Positions 34,868-44,947 are shown, counted from the stretch's first letter. The stretch is DNA of 64,000 nt from JAFDVL01 sp963794955 (GCA_963794955.1 CAWCGF010000025.1:186001-250000), one strand, 5' to 3'. Numbers and translations are program-made. Notes: generated by a model not told the origin, from the sequence alone.

Positions 34868-35680
34868 TCAAGGCGATGATGCAGTAGTTGTCCGAAGTGA
34901 GTTCACCGCCAGCCGCTTTTTCATTGCCGGAAACGCTGAGGCATTCAGCAGATATTCGTTTTTGCGCTCCAGCTTGGCGAGGTGATGGCGCACCCTTCGT
35001 AGACGTTCCAAAAATGTGACGGACGGTGCAGGAAGCAGGCTTTGCTTGACGTAGTTCCGGGGTCGCAGGCTACGCAGTTTTTCGAGCACGGAAAGCGCCG
35101 CGTCCGGGTCATAGCCCGCCTTATGCAAGTAATCTACCGCGAGCCTGTCCGCGTCGAAAATGAGCGTTGGCGGAACGGTTTGGAGAGAAGCATAAACAGG
35201 CCGTGGATGAGCGTGATGATTGATTTCCTGCGCCATGATCAGCGCGCCCACTTTCACCCCCGCTGGCCCGCCCATCACAATGACAGCGCCCGAAATCAGG
35301 CCGATCAGCAATGTGTGCCCGGCGCTTGGTTTCTTCAGCTCAGGCCGCTGATAGGAAGTTGGCACATTCAGAGACGAAAGCTGTTGTGCCAGCACAAAGA
35401 CCAATTCGGCTTCATTCGCAACGGCATTGAGCAGGCCGCGGGTAAGGTAGAGTTCGCCATTGGGCTGGGTAAACGCATTGAGGCTCTCATCGTCAAGCAC
35501 CTGCACGGAGCAAGTGATATTCGTATTGGTGCGCGCGATGACGTGATTAGTCAGGCGCGTCAAATAATCGCTGAGCGCAGGATCGTTGACCGTTGGCAAA
35601 GACAAGTTTGTCGCAGTCGGTTGGGCGTGCGTCGTGAACGGTGCAATGAAGACGAGCGCGACGATCAGGCAAGTTTTCAC
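34868..35680 (-). CDS. M48-like protein lacking the HExxH zinc motif
   Basis: Exported protein of 270 residues starting at GTG 35680, which has AAGGAG 7 bases upstream. It has a signal peptide and the M48 peptidase framework: CSVQVLDDESLNAFTQPNGELYLTRGLLNAVANEAELVFVLA, then a membrane-like segment, then FDADRLAVDYLHKAGYDPDAALSVLEKL. At the point where M48 enzymes have H-E-x-x-H, this protein reads AQQLS (about residues 98-102). The downstream Glu of the E-x-x-x-D motif is replaced too (FDAD). It is therefore a predicted non-catalytic pseudo-peptidase, possibly a chaperone or binding protein. Confidence 0.8.
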   Translation of the reverse strand: MKTCLIVALVFIAPFTTHAQPTATNLSLPTVNDPALSDYLTRLTNHVIARTNTNITCSVQVLDDESLNAFTQPNGELYLTRGLLNAVANEAELVFVLAQQLSSLNVPTSYQRPELKKPSAGHTLLIGLISGAVIVMGGPAGVKVGALIMAQEINHHAHPRPVYASLQTVPPTLIFDADRLAVDYLHKAGYDPDAALSVLEKLRSLRPRNYVKQSLLPAPSVTFLERLRRVRHHLAKLERKNEYLLNASAFPAMKKRLAVNSLRTTTASSP

Positions 35681-35784
35681 CTTATTTCTCCTTCGCTGTT
35701 CTTGGAATACCACTTGAGGTGAAGAAGATATTATGGCGGTCGGGGGCTGCGGCTGAGCCTGTCACACTTTTTCAAGTGTGCTAG

Positions 35785-36978
35785 TTATTTTGCACCGTGC
35801 AATTGTTTGGCGACCTTCTCCACCTCACCCAACAAGCGCACTGTATTTCCGCCGAGAATTTTGCGAATGTCCGCCTCTTTGTAGCCTTTGCGCAACAAGG
35901 CTTCGGTAATTTTTGGCAGCTTCGTGCAATCTTCCATCCCGACTGGCATTGAAGCGCCATCGAAATCCGATCCTAGCCCGACGTGTTCTGGGCCGACCAA
36001 TTTCACGGCGTGATCAATATGATCCACGATGCGCTCCCAACTGGCTTTCGGTGCGGAGCCGAATTGCTTTTCCAGTTCTTCCCGAATCCTGGCGAAGTTC
36101 TCGCGGCCTGGATATTTTTGCGCCAATTCGCGGCGCGCAGCCTGGGTTTTCTGTCCCCATAAATACAGATCGTTATCAATGTAGCTGTCCAAATAATTGA
36201 TCTGAATCACGCCACCTTTTGCGGCGAGCGCCTTAATCATCTCGTCCGTCATATTGCGCGGATGTCCGCTCAAGGCACGACCCGACGAATGCGAAGCGAT
36301 GATGGGCGCTTTGCTAACTTCCAGTGCATCCCAAAACGTTTTGTCTGCCACGTGTGAAACATCTACCATCACGCCGAGTTTATTGAGTTCGCGCACCACA
36401 TCTTTGCCAAAATCGGTCAAGCCATTGTGCTTTAGTTGATCGCCAGAGGAATCTGCCCAATCAGTATTGATGGAATGCGTCAGCGTCAGATAGCGCACAC
36501 CGAGCGCGGCATACATCCTGAGTACGGGCAGGCTGTTGTTGATCATGTGCCCGCCTTCCATCCCCATCAATGCAGCGATTTTGCCTTGCTTATGTGCTTG
36601 CTGAATATCCGCTGCTGTCGTGCAAAGCATCACTTTGTCAGGCATGTCTTCGGCCAGCTTGTGGACAGCAGCAATACGTTGTAAGGCATCATTAACTGCC
36701 TTTGGACCGGTGACCGTGCCGGACATATAAATCGAAAAGAACAGTCCATTCAGCCCACCTTCTTTCATCCGTGGCAAGTCAACATGACCCGTTGTGTGGC
36801 GTTCGTCGAACTTCCAGCCTTCGCGTTGCAAATTCGGTGTTACGTCAATGTGTGTGTCCATCACAAGCGAAGAGAAATGAATCTTCTTCGCGCGTTCGCT
36901 TACGGTATAAGTCGTTTGCGCGAACACAGAGGCGATGAAAAATGAAATGCTAAGAATTAAAATTAGGGCTTTTCTCAT
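35785..36978 (-). CDS. Secreted membrane dipeptidase (M19)
   Basis: Exported dipeptidase of about 397 residues. A signal peptide (ALILILSISFFIASVFAQ) is followed by the M19 barrel with zinc ligands in MDTHIDV, the bridging Glu in MGMEGGHMI, histidines in IIASHSSGRALSGHPRN, and GLGSDFDGA near the C-terminus. M19 enzymes hydrolyse dipeptides, including D-amino-acid ones. The ATG at 36978 starts the signal peptide; the upstream in-frame extension overlaps the neighbouring gene's end. Catalytic residues look intact. Confidence 0.93.
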   Translation of the reverse strand: MRKALILILSISFFIASVFAQTTYTVSERAKKIHFSSLVMDTHIDVTPNLQREGWKFDERHTTGHVDLPRMKEGGLNGLFFSIYMSGTVTGPKAVNDALQRIAAVHKLAEDMPDKVMLCTTAADIQQAHKQGKIAALMGMEGGHMINNSLPVLRMYAALGVRYLTLTHSINTDWADSSGDQLKHNGLTDFGKDVVRELNKLGVMVDVSHVADKTFWDALEVSKAPIIASHSSGRALSGHPRNMTDEMIKALAAKGGVIQINYLDSYIDNDLYLWGQKTQAARRELAQKYPGRENFARIREELEKQFGSAPKASWERIVDHIDHAVKLVGPEHVGLGSDFDGASMPVGMEDCTKLPKITEALLRKGYKEADIRKILGGNTVRLLGEVEKVAKQLHGAK

Positions 36979-37040
36979 AGTGATTCTCTTAAAAAATTGG
37001 CGCGCCCCCAAGAATCGCACCGTATCGTTTTCAGGTTGTT

Positions 37041-40000
37041 TTACTTGTCCGTCCAATCCGGCAACCGTCCTGGTGTCCACGGTGCGCCTGCCGCATCAAG
37101 TGCTTTTTCCAGCTTCGGCATCTCCACCTCAATCAACGTCTTCAGCCGTGCCAGCACAGGCTTGAATTCTTCCGCTGCAATATTATAGTTCTCGATTTGT
37201 GATTGCGTCGGACGGAGCGCAGACATACGAATGCGCTGCACAATCGTGTTAACGCGCTGACTAATCGCAGGCGGCGGAATTTCTGTGTTATCTCGGCCCC
37301 CACGCAAGGCCTGCAAGATGTCACGAATCTTGCTGTCAAGCGTTTTTACTTCGTTCATCAACGCGGGCGTTGTACCCGGCGCTTCTTGGGCAGCACGACG
37401 CAGCAGGCCGATGCGTGTGTTGGCGTTGTTCGCGGCATCCGTTGCGCCTGTTACAGCGCGTTGCAGGTTTGAGACTTTGCGCTGGAATTCTGCTAACGCA
37501 TGGCGATCTGCGGCGGTCAGGCCTTCGGTGCCTTCGGCCACAACATTGAACGTTTGCGCGCCAGGCAATTCCGTCACGACGCCGTCCCCCTTGCGCGCCA
37601 TCTTGACCGTGTATTTGCCGGGCATGGCCAACACTCCTTGCGGCCCGAAGCCGCCAACGCCACCGCCGCCGAGATCAATGCCTTCAAAACCGGGTGGCAG
37701 TTGCGGAGCCTGTTGAATCACAGGCGGCGCATAGCGAAAGTCCCACGACACGCGCTGCACACCGGGCATTGCCGGAGCATTCAAACGACGCACGATTTTG
37801 CCCTCGGCGTCCGTGATTGTGAAGATCAAAGCGGGCGGCTCTTCCTCGGCTTCTTCCCGCAATTGCGCAAGGCTGGGGTACGGAGGGGTTTCGTTTTTCT
37901 GCGCGGCAGCGCGTTCGGCTTCCTGCCGTTTTTGCCGCTTCGTTTTGGGCGCTTCTTTCGTGAAATACGTGATCGTTGCGCCATAGGCCGGATTTGGTGC
38001 GAGATAATGCGATGCGCCCTGGCTGCCGACGGCAGTTGAAGAACGAATGAACATCAACGCATCGCTCACCGGAAACAGGTTTGATTCCTGTGCCAGCGTG
38101 TCGGCTTTGATGTTGCGCAGCGGCGTGTAATCGTCCAACACGTAAAAGCCGCGTCCGAACGTCGCCACAACTAAATCATTCGCGCGTTTGTGAATCGCAA
38201 TGTCGCGCACCGCAATCACGGGCATCCCGCCTTTCAACGGCGTCCATTTCGCGCCGCCATCCGTCGTGAAGAACAAGCCGAATTCCGTGCCGCAAAACAG
38301 CAGGTTCGGGTTCACATGATCTTCAGCAATGGCATACGTCGAACCGCGCTCCGGCAAATTGTTGCTGATCGAAGTCCACGTTTTGCCCGCGTCGGTGCTT
38401 TTCATCAGATACGGTTTGAAGTCGCCGTTCTGATGATTATTGTAAACCGCAAAGACCGTGTTGGCATCGTGTTGCGAAGCCAATACACGATGCACGTAGG
38501 CATTTTTGGGCACACCGGGAGCCTCATCCACTTTGCGCCAGGTTTTGCCTGCATCTTCGGTAATGTTGATTAAGCCGTCATCTGTACCAACGTAAATCAG
38601 CCCTTCTTTTTTCGGCGATTCGGTGATGGAAGAACCGTTACCATAGAGCGCCGTAGATTGATGTTTGGCCACGGCTTCCGGCCCCCAGATTTTGCCCATC
38701 ACCGGGATCGCGTTGCGATCCAGCCCGCGCGACAAATCGCCACTGATGAGCTTCCAGTCGTCGCCACGATTGTCGCTGCGATAGAGCTTATGCCCCGCGA
38801 AATACAGGCGCGTGCGCGAATGAGGGCTGATGATAAACGGCGAGTCCCAGTTGTAGCGTTCGGATTCCTGCCCCTTGCCGGGAATCGGCACGATGCTGAC
38901 GCGCTCGCCCGTGCGTTTGTCAAAGCGCACCAAACCGCCGTTCTGCGATTCGGCATAAATGATGTTTGGGTCTTCGGGATCAACGCGCGAGGTGAAGCCA
39001 TCGCCGCCGTTCGTTGTGAACCAATCGGAGTTCGGAATGCCTGCCGTGCTGCGCGTTTTCGCCGGGCCACCGAGCGAGTTGTTATCCTGCGTACCGCCGT
39101 AGATGTTGTAGAACGGATATTGATTATCTACGGTCACATCGTAAAACTGCGCGATGGGCAGATTAGCTTTGAAGTGCCAATTGGCGGCACGATCATGGCT
39201 TTCGTACACGCCACCGTCACAGCCGACCAGCAGGTAATTCGTATTATTGGGGTCAACCCAGATAGCGTGATTGTCTACGTGTTTGAGGCGTTCGCCAAGC
39301 GGGCGCTGCGTTCTGCCGCCATCGTCCGAGACTTGAAAGACGACGTTCGGAATGTAAATGCGATCCACATTTTTGGGGTCGCAGATGATTTGGCCATAAT
39401 ACATTCCCTGCGCAATGGTTGAACTCATTCGTTCCCACGTTGCACCGCGATCCTGTGAACGATAAATACCACTGCCCTGACCAGCGGCTTCGACGGTTGC
39501 ATAAACCACATTCGCCTCTACCGGCGAAACCGCGATCCCGATGCGTCCCATATCGCCGCCTGGCAAGCCACCGCGCAAGCGTGTCCACGTCGCACCACCG
39601 TCCGTGGATTTGTGAATCGCGCTTTCTGGCCCGCCGTTGATGAGCGTATGAAAATGCCGTCGCCGTTGCCACGCCGCTGCATAAATGACATCCGGGTTCG
39701 ATGGATCAAGCACAACATCGGTTACGCCTGTATTTTCACTGAAGCTCAAAACCGCCTTCCACGTTTTGCCGCCATCGGTCGTTTTGTAAAGCCCGCGCTC
39801 TCCGCCCGCAGCCCAGAGCGGCCCTTGCGCAGCGACGTAGACAACTTTGCTGTCGCGCGGATCAATCACGATGCGTCCGATGTGCTCGGATTTTTCGAGA
39901 CCGACTTTGCGAAAGCTCTTGCCGCCGTCTTCGGATTTATACACGCCGTCGCCATAACCCACGCTGCGTTGGCTGTTGTTCTCGCCCGTACCGACCCATA

Positions 40001-40373
40001 AGACGTTCGTGTCTTTCGGATCAAGCGCGATGTCGCCAATCGAAAACGCGCCGTAGTTATCAAACACTGGCGTCCACGTTGTGCCGGAGTTGACGGTTTT
40101 CCAGACACCGCCCGAAGCAACGGCGACGAAGTATTTCGCGCGATCATGCGGATCAACAGCAAAATCCACAACGCGCCCGCTCGTGACGGCGGGGCCGATG
40201 CCGCGCAGTCGTAAGCCACCAAACATCATCGTGGCTGGATCGAAGCGACCGCCGCCTTCAGGCGCGCCGCCCGCTTGGGGTGGGCCGCCGCCGCCGCGAC
40301 GACCCTGGGCCACAGCAAACGCCGTGAAAACCAATGACAAAGCAAGAAATGAGGCAAAGCGTGATGATCGCAT
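37041..40373 (-). CDS. Secreted BNR/sortilin-like beta-propeller protein
   Basis: Exported protein of about 1110 residues. A signal peptide precedes a Gly/Pro-rich stretch (RRGGGGPPQ). Then come two large beta-propellers built of BNR/VPS10-type repeats (TTWTPVFDN, DGGKSFRKVGLE, DGGKTWKAVL, DRGATWERM and more, about 60-830), followed by a C-terminal beta-sandwich and a helical coiled segment (about 960-1110). The family is widespread in Acidobacteriota and Bacteroidota, annotated as glycosyl hydrolase or sortilin-like, usually without a proven activity. The ATG at 40373 has AAGGAGT upstream. Confidence 0.88.
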   Translation of the reverse strand: MRSSRFASFLALSLVFTAFAVAQGRRGGGGPPQAGGAPEGGGRFDPATMMFGGLRLRGIGPAVTSGRVVDFAVDPHDRAKYFVAVASGGVWKTVNSGTTWTPVFDNYGAFSIGDIALDPKDTNVLWVGTGENNSQRSVGYGDGVYKSEDGGKSFRKVGLEKSEHIGRIVIDPRDSKVVYVAAQGPLWAAGGERGLYKTTDGGKTWKAVLSFSENTGVTDVVLDPSNPDVIYAAAWQRRRHFHTLINGGPESAIHKSTDGGATWTRLRGGLPGGDMGRIGIAVSPVEANVVYATVEAAGQGSGIYRSQDRGATWERMSSTIAQGMYYGQIICDPKNVDRIYIPNVVFQVSDDGGRTQRPLGERLKHVDNHAIWVDPNNTNYLLVGCDGGVYESHDRAANWHFKANLPIAQFYDVTVDNQYPFYNIYGGTQDNNSLGGPAKTRSTAGIPNSDWFTTNGGDGFTSRVDPEDPNIIYAESQNGGLVRFDKRTGERVSIVPIPGKGQESERYNWDSPFIISPHSRTRLYFAGHKLYRSDNRGDDWKLISGDLSRGLDRNAIPVMGKIWGPEAVAKHQSTALYGNGSSITESPKKEGLIYVGTDDGLINITEDAGKTWRKVDEAPGVPKNAYVHRVLASQHDANTVFAVYNNHQNGDFKPYLMKSTDAGKTWTSISNNLPERGSTYAIAEDHVNPNLLFCGTEFGLFFTTDGGAKWTPLKGGMPVIAVRDIAIHKRANDLVVATFGRGFYVLDDYTPLRNIKADTLAQESNLFPVSDALMFIRSSTAVGSQGASHYLAPNPAYGATITYFTKEAPKTKRQKRQEAERAAAQKNETPPYPSLAQLREEAEEEPPALIFTITDAEGKIVRRLNAPAMPGVQRVSWDFRYAPPVIQQAPQLPPGFEGIDLGGGGVGGFGPQGVLAMPGKYTVKMARKGDGVVTELPGAQTFNVVAEGTEGLTAADRHALAEFQRKVSNLQRAVTGATDAANNANTRIGLLRRAAQEAPGTTPALMNEVKTLDSKIRDILQALRGGRDNTEIPPPAISQRVNTIVQRIRMSALRPTQSQIENYNIAAEEFKPVLARLKTLIEVEMPKLEKALDAAGAPWTPGRLPDWTDK

Positions 40374-40580
40374 GGTGGCCGACTCCTTTAGTTCTATATG
40401 ACGTGAGCGCGTGCTCGCGCCAGATTCGTGTGGTACAGCAAAATGAGGCTTGGTACAAGAAATTGGATTATGGTTTTGGCACCCGGGGAATTCAAGCCCT
40501 TCGGCAATTCCTGCCAAATAATCCCAGCTTCGTAAACGCGACTCAGCCACGCCGTTTATTTGCTGCGGTGCCGCCCTTAC

Positions 40581-41813
40581 CTATTCGTCATCATCATTTG
40601 CTTCCGCCGTACTGTTCACTTGTGTGGTTTTCATTTGCTCCTGCAAGATGGTCGCGCGCTTGAGCATAACTTCGTCCATCCGCCCACGAAACGGGTTGTC
40701 AATCCACTCGACGAGCGAAGACAACACCAGTTCTTTTAGATACGCAAACGAAAAGCCTTCGGTTATCGCTGCTACCTGATGACAGGCGGCTTCAGACAAC
40801 TGCGCATCGTCGTGGAGCTTGGTTTGCAGATACTGCCAACGCTCCGCTTCAGGCGGCAGTCCGAAATGATATTTGCGATCAAACCTGCTGGGACGATCAA
40901 TGATGGCCGGGTCAAGCCGTTCGGGATAGTTCGTCGTTGCCAGCACAATCACGCCCGTATTTTGGGCAAATCCGTCCAACTCATTCAGGAAGAAAGAACG
41001 CGCTTTTTTTGGCAGCAACGAATCAATATCTTCCATCAAAATCAGGCAGGGCTGTTGCTGGCGGGCGCGATTAAAGACGCGCCGAATCCCTGCCTCAACC
41101 CCACAGCGTGAATCCAAGCTTTTGACATACAGGCACGGCAAACCCAAATAATTGACGATGGCTTTAACCGTATGCGTCTTGCCATTGCCCGGCGGCCCGG
41201 TGAACATCACGCCGCGCTTCCACGGAATGCCATATTGTTCATACAGCGAACGTGAGGAAAGGAAGCGCGTGAAGTCATTGACGATGCTCTGTTTTAATTC
41301 TTCGGGTAAAACCAAGTCGTCAAGTGACGCGCTCTTGATCGCAGCATACAGCTTTTCGCTTGCCTGCCAGCCACCATCTTCAAACACCAAAATCTCGCCT
41401 TCCACAGGACTCGTCCAATCGCAGACGGCACGCATGAAGTCTTCGGCAATCGCGCGCGCTTCAGCAATAATCCAGTGATAACGAACCTTGTTGCCATCAT
41501 GCACATACGTCACCAAAATGACGTCCAGGAGATGCTCCTGCCACAACACACTAAGCCACGCGTTTTCGTACTGGCGCTGGAGCTTTTCGTCTGCGCCCAT
41601 CCATTCGGTTTTGATTTGATTGTAGAGGGCATTTACGCAAACAACGTCGCAGTGCCCGGTGCGCTCAAATTCTTCGATGTCGAAGGCATATTCCTGTCCT
41701 TCGACAATTGTGGTGGCAGGAAATCGTTCGGCCAGCTTGCGGCTCACGGAATAGGACAAGACGTCTTGGTGCTGGCACAAAGCTTCGCTCAGAAAATTCT
41801 CTTTGTTCATCAT
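40581..41813 (-). CDS. AAA+ ATPase with unrecognised N-terminal domain
   Basis: Cytoplasmic ATPase of 410 residues. The C-terminal AAA module (about 190-380) has Walker A GPPGNGKTHT, Walker B LILMEDIDSLL, sensor-1 ATTNYPERLDPAIIDRPSRFD with the arginine-finger region, and the sensor-2 lid. It is closest to BCS1/CbbQ-like or Clp-independent single-ring AAA proteins. The first 180 residues (YAFDIEEFERTGHCD, DVILVTYVHDGNKVRYHWIIAEARAIAEDF) are not recognised and may bind a substrate or partner. No linked target gene is evident. Two ATGs are adjacent; the first is used. Confidence 0.83.
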   Translation of the reverse strand: MMNKENFLSEALCQHQDVLSYSVSRKLAERFPATTIVEGQEYAFDIEEFERTGHCDVVCVNALYNQIKTEWMGADEKLQRQYENAWLSVLWQEHLLDVILVTYVHDGNKVRYHWIIAEARAIAEDFMRAVCDWTSPVEGEILVFEDGGWQASEKLYAAIKSASLDDLVLPEELKQSIVNDFTRFLSSRSLYEQYGIPWKRGVMFTGPPGNGKTHTVKAIVNYLGLPCLYVKSLDSRCGVEAGIRRVFNRARQQQPCLILMEDIDSLLPKKARSFFLNELDGFAQNTGVIVLATTNYPERLDPAIIDRPSRFDRKYHFGLPPEAERWQYLQTKLHDDAQLSEAACHQVAAITEGFSFAYLKELVLSSLVEWIDNPFRGRMDEVMLKRATILQEQMKTTQVNSTAEANDDDE

Positions 41814-42088
41814 AATAAAATTAGTGGCGCACCTATCCTGTGCGCAGAGATTGCCTGGTGGGCGCAAACCCAGGCAGTAGCCCAAGCTTGCTGCGCCATC
41901 GTGCTTGCAGGCAACAACCGTTAGGAATGACTACCTTGAGATACACAAAAGGTATGTCGCCGTTTCTTGCGCTTGAAGGGGATTAAGAGAAGTTGTGATA
42001 ACTGAGCACCAACATAACAATCACCACTTTCATTTGAAGTGTGCGGGGAAAATACTGAAATTCGGGAGGGAGGTCAATAAAAATATTA

Positions 42089-42120
42089 TGAGTGCAACTT
42101 CCTTTCTGAAGTTGCACTCA
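42089..42120. terminator. Terminator-like hairpin downstream of the M28 gene
   Basis: A perfect 13-base stem TGAGTGCAACTTC (42089-42101) with its complement (42108-42120). It resembles the AGCAAACT-type repeat hairpins in layout. The rest of 41886-42139 shows no gene. Confidence 0.6.
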
Positions 42121-42139
42121 ACGTTTTGGGAATGCCTGG

Positions 42140-44299
42140 CTATCTCATTTGCAGCTTATCAGTAGCCCTTTGGATCTGTACGCTCATTGCATCCAGTGTT
42201 TTGCTGATAACCACTACTTGTGCGGCTGCCTCGCCCCAATTCTTCTGCTCTAATGCTTCGCGCACGCCAGGCAATGTTTTCACTCCATAGCCCGTATAAA
42301 AGCCTGGCGCATAGATTTGGTGCTTGAACCAATTACGGCGTGGTAAGCCTGCTTCGGAAAGCAGCTTTCGTTCGGATTGGTACAGCAGGCGATTAAGCGC
42401 CTTGACATCATTAAGTTTTTTGCCGCTCAATGCCGCCCCTCGCAAAGCGCGATCATAAGCATCCGCTTTGTGACGAAGTTGGCTGGCGGCAACACGGAGC
42501 GGCTGCAGATCAACAGCGGTAGCGGGCTTGCTGATCGCAGCCAATCGTGCAACGTCACTCACGTAGTTATCAATCGTGTCCGCCAGATTGGTAAATTCAA
42601 AGGGCAGAAGATCGGTATCGGCCAACCGCAAGGTAGCCGTGCCTGCGGCTTGTGCCAGCGCGCGCGTATGAGTGAAATCGCCATCGGAGAACTTCATATA
42701 CCAGGCAAAAGAATCATAGATTGAGTGATAGATGCCACCGCCACTCTCGCCGCCAAAGCCGAGATTCAAGGAGGCAATGCCAAGGTGATCAATGAAGACC
42801 GTATAATCAGAGCCTGAGCCTAAGGCACCCATGCGTAAATCGCCACGCTCACGCAATTCGCGCTTTGCTTCGTCGGTAGCGGCAGCTTTTTCTCGTACGG
42901 CTTTTGCAGCCTCCCAGACCGTGCCTTTGCCTTTCGGATCAGGAATTGCGCGCGCCACATCGTTCATAAAATGTTCGAGCGTATGCGACCCACTCATTCC
43001 CAACGTGCCTTTGCCGGTCGAATCACTGTTGATGTAAACAACCGCTTTCTGTGTGAGTTCTTCGGCATGATCTTCCGCCCATTCGGTCGAACCGAGTAGG
43101 CCCTGTTCTTCGCCATCCCACGCGCAAAAAATAATAGTGCGCTTAGGTCGCCAGCCTTGTTTGAGCAATTCACCGAAGGCACGCGCTTCTTCCAGCACTG
43201 ACACCAAGCCACTCACTGGGTCATCAGCGCCATTCACCCACGCATCGTGATGATTGCCACGGATGATCCATTCATCAGGATACGTGCTACCTGTAATGCG
43301 CGCGATGACATTGTAGGTTGTTGCCTGTGTCCAATTAAAAGACAGCTTGAGATGCACTTTGACATCTTCGTTGCCACCGACGTGATAGGTAATCGGTAAG
43401 GCACCGCGCCAGGCTTCCGGCACAATCGCACCGCGCAATCGTTTGAGGAGCGGCAAAGCATCACCGTATGAAATGGGCAAGACAGGAATCTTGAGAATAG
43501 TCTTCGCTTCTTCACGAGCCAATCGCTTCGCCCCTTTCGTTGCGCCAATACCCGGTGTGAGCGGATCGCCAGGATGAATTGGCATATCCATCACAGAGCC
43601 GCGCTGGACGCCCGTTTCATTGCGATAGGGGCCTTGTGGATAGACATCACCTTGGTAATAACCATCGTCTTTCGGGTCAGAATAAATCAGGCATCCTATC
43701 GCACCCCGTTCATAAGCCACTTTCGGTTTGATGCCGCGCCAACTCGCTCCATAACGTGCAATGACGATCTTGCCTTTCACACTCACGCCTAATTTTTCCA
43801 GCACCTCATAATCCGCTGGCACGCCGTAATTCACATACACGAGCGACGCTGTCACATCTCCATCACCGGCATATACATTGTAGGTCGGAAGTTGATTGGC
43901 GTCCGTAGAATCGGAGTCTTCGGCGATTCCAGGTTCTTTAAGTTGCGCGACAAATTTTTCCGGCGCGAGCATTTCTAACAGGCGTTCTTTCGGGGTAGGA
44001 AACAACACCTCATATTCTTCGAGACGTGCATCCAGACCCCATGATTGCAGCTTATCGCGCATCCATTCGGCATTCTTCTTGTCTTGCGCCGAACCTAAAT
44101 GATGCGGCTCTGCGCTTAGAATATGCATGTATTCTTTGAGTAACTCGCGGCGCGGGAGGGCGCGAAATTTTTCTTCCCAATCGTTTGTTTGTGCGTGTAA
44201 AGAAAAATTGAGATTACTTTTGAATGGCTGCGCGATAAGCAGCAAAGCCAATATTAACGCGCCTATCGTAACGATGCGGTAGGTTTTAGAGAAGCGCAT
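42140..44299 (-). CDS. Secreted M28 peptidase (glutamate carboxypeptidase II-like)
   Basis: Exported aminopeptidase of 719 residues. A signal peptide is followed by a PA-domain insert (about 160-290) and the M28 catalytic core with metal ligands His in RGNHHDAW, Asp in GADDPVSGL, Glu pair in WDGEEQGLLGS, Asp in INSDSTG and His in IYHSIYDSF. A transferrin-receptor-like dimerisation domain forms the C-terminus. Related enzymes remove N-terminal or acidic C-terminal residues from peptides. AAGGAGA lies before the ATG. All metal ligands are present. Confidence 0.93.
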   Translation of the reverse strand: MRFSKTYRIVTIGALILALLLIAQPFKSNLNFSLHAQTNDWEEKFRALPRRELLKEYMHILSAEPHHLGSAQDKKNAEWMRDKLQSWGLDARLEEYEVLFPTPKERLLEMLAPEKFVAQLKEPGIAEDSDSTDANQLPTYNVYAGDGDVTASLVYVNYGVPADYEVLEKLGVSVKGKIVIARYGASWRGIKPKVAYERGAIGCLIYSDPKDDGYYQGDVYPQGPYRNETGVQRGSVMDMPIHPGDPLTPGIGATKGAKRLAREEAKTILKIPVLPISYGDALPLLKRLRGAIVPEAWRGALPITYHVGGNEDVKVHLKLSFNWTQATTYNVIARITGSTYPDEWIIRGNHHDAWVNGADDPVSGLVSVLEEARAFGELLKQGWRPKRTIIFCAWDGEEQGLLGSTEWAEDHAEELTQKAVVYINSDSTGKGTLGMSGSHTLEHFMNDVARAIPDPKGKGTVWEAAKAVREKAAATDEAKRELRERGDLRMGALGSGSDYTVFIDHLGIASLNLGFGGESGGGIYHSIYDSFAWYMKFSDGDFTHTRALAQAAGTATLRLADTDLLPFEFTNLADTIDNYVSDVARLAAISKPATAVDLQPLRVAASQLRHKADAYDRALRGAALSGKKLNDVKALNRLLYQSERKLLSEAGLPRRNWFKHQIYAPGFYTGYGVKTLPGVREALEQKNWGEAAAQVVVISKTLDAMSVQIQRATDKLQMR

Positions 44300-44746
44300 A
44301 ATGTCTCCTTCGTTGTGGTGTGATTGATCGCTTAAATGCCTGGATAATGATTGAACGATGATTATCTAACGCTTGTGTTGCTGATGACAATAGATGTGAT
44401 TCATCAATGAAGAAGATTTTTTTTATTACCGGCAAATGTCAAAGAGTAAATAAAGTGAGGCCGAAGAAAACCTGTAATGTGCCTTGCAACCAATGTTCAT
44501 GCGGGTCTCATCGAGCTTGTGACTTATAGCAGTGAGCACCTGGTAAGCAAAAACTTCTGCATTGAAGCCGCTTTAGTGCAGAAGTGCTCATCATAAACTA
44601 AAAAAGTTGTTGACACGTGTTGTGAAGAAGTTTATAAGCATCCTCATCTTGTATGTTACTTGCTGTAGTCCACAATCATAAAAACAATACAACATTTTGT
44701 GGTTATGGGAGTGGGGCAGCGGACAACAAAAGAAAGGAGCAAACTT
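44300..44746. other. Gene-free region with structured hairpin before the histone-like gene
   Basis: About 450 bases hold no supported gene. A long bulged hairpin is visible: TTCTGCA (44555-44561) pairs with TGCAGAA (44577-44583), and outer GAGCAC pairs with GTGCTC across a bulge. It lies just upstream of the histone-like gene's promoter and may end a transcript or regulate that promoter. Confidence 0.4.
44610..44638 (+). promoter_or_regulatory. Strong sigma70 promoter of the histone-like gene
   Basis: TTGACA (44610-44615), a 17-base spacer and TATAAG (44633-44638), about 110 bases before the ATG, implying a long 5' leader. Confidence 0.75.
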
Positions 44747-44947
44747 ATGCCAGCAAAGAAAGCAGCAGCACCGGCCAAGAAGGCAGCGGCACCTGCTAAG
44801 AAAGCAGCAGCACCTGCTAAGAAAGCAGCAGCACCTGCTAAGAAAGCAGCAGCACCTGCTAAGAAAGCAGCGGCGAAAGCAGCAGCACCTGCTAAGAAGG
44901 CAGCGGCGAAAGCACCTGCTAAGAAGGCAGCGGCGAAGAAGAAATAG
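44747..44947 (+). CDS. Histone H1-like Lys/Ala-repeat DNA-binding protein
   Basis: Protein of 66 residues made almost wholly of PAKKAAA heptads (about nine). At DNA level these are near-perfect 21-base tandem repeats (GCAGCACCTGCTAAGAAAGCA words). It resembles the C-terminal tail of eukaryotic histone H1 and bacterial H1-like proteins such as HctB, BpH1 and AlgP, which bind and compact DNA. The ATG at 44747 has AAAGGAG 7 bases upstream. It is a single-gene unit with its own strong promoter and terminator. The heptad copy number probably varies between strains. Confidence 0.83.
   Translation: MPAKKAAAPAKKAAAPAKKAAAPAKKAAAPAKKAAAPAKKAAAKAAAPAKKAAAKAPAKKAAAKKK

Noticed and set aside
37203..39672. 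Several 80-250-codon frames opposite the BNR propeller gene
   Set aside because: They are antisense shadows of a well-supported gene with clear BNR repeats and have no ribosome sites.
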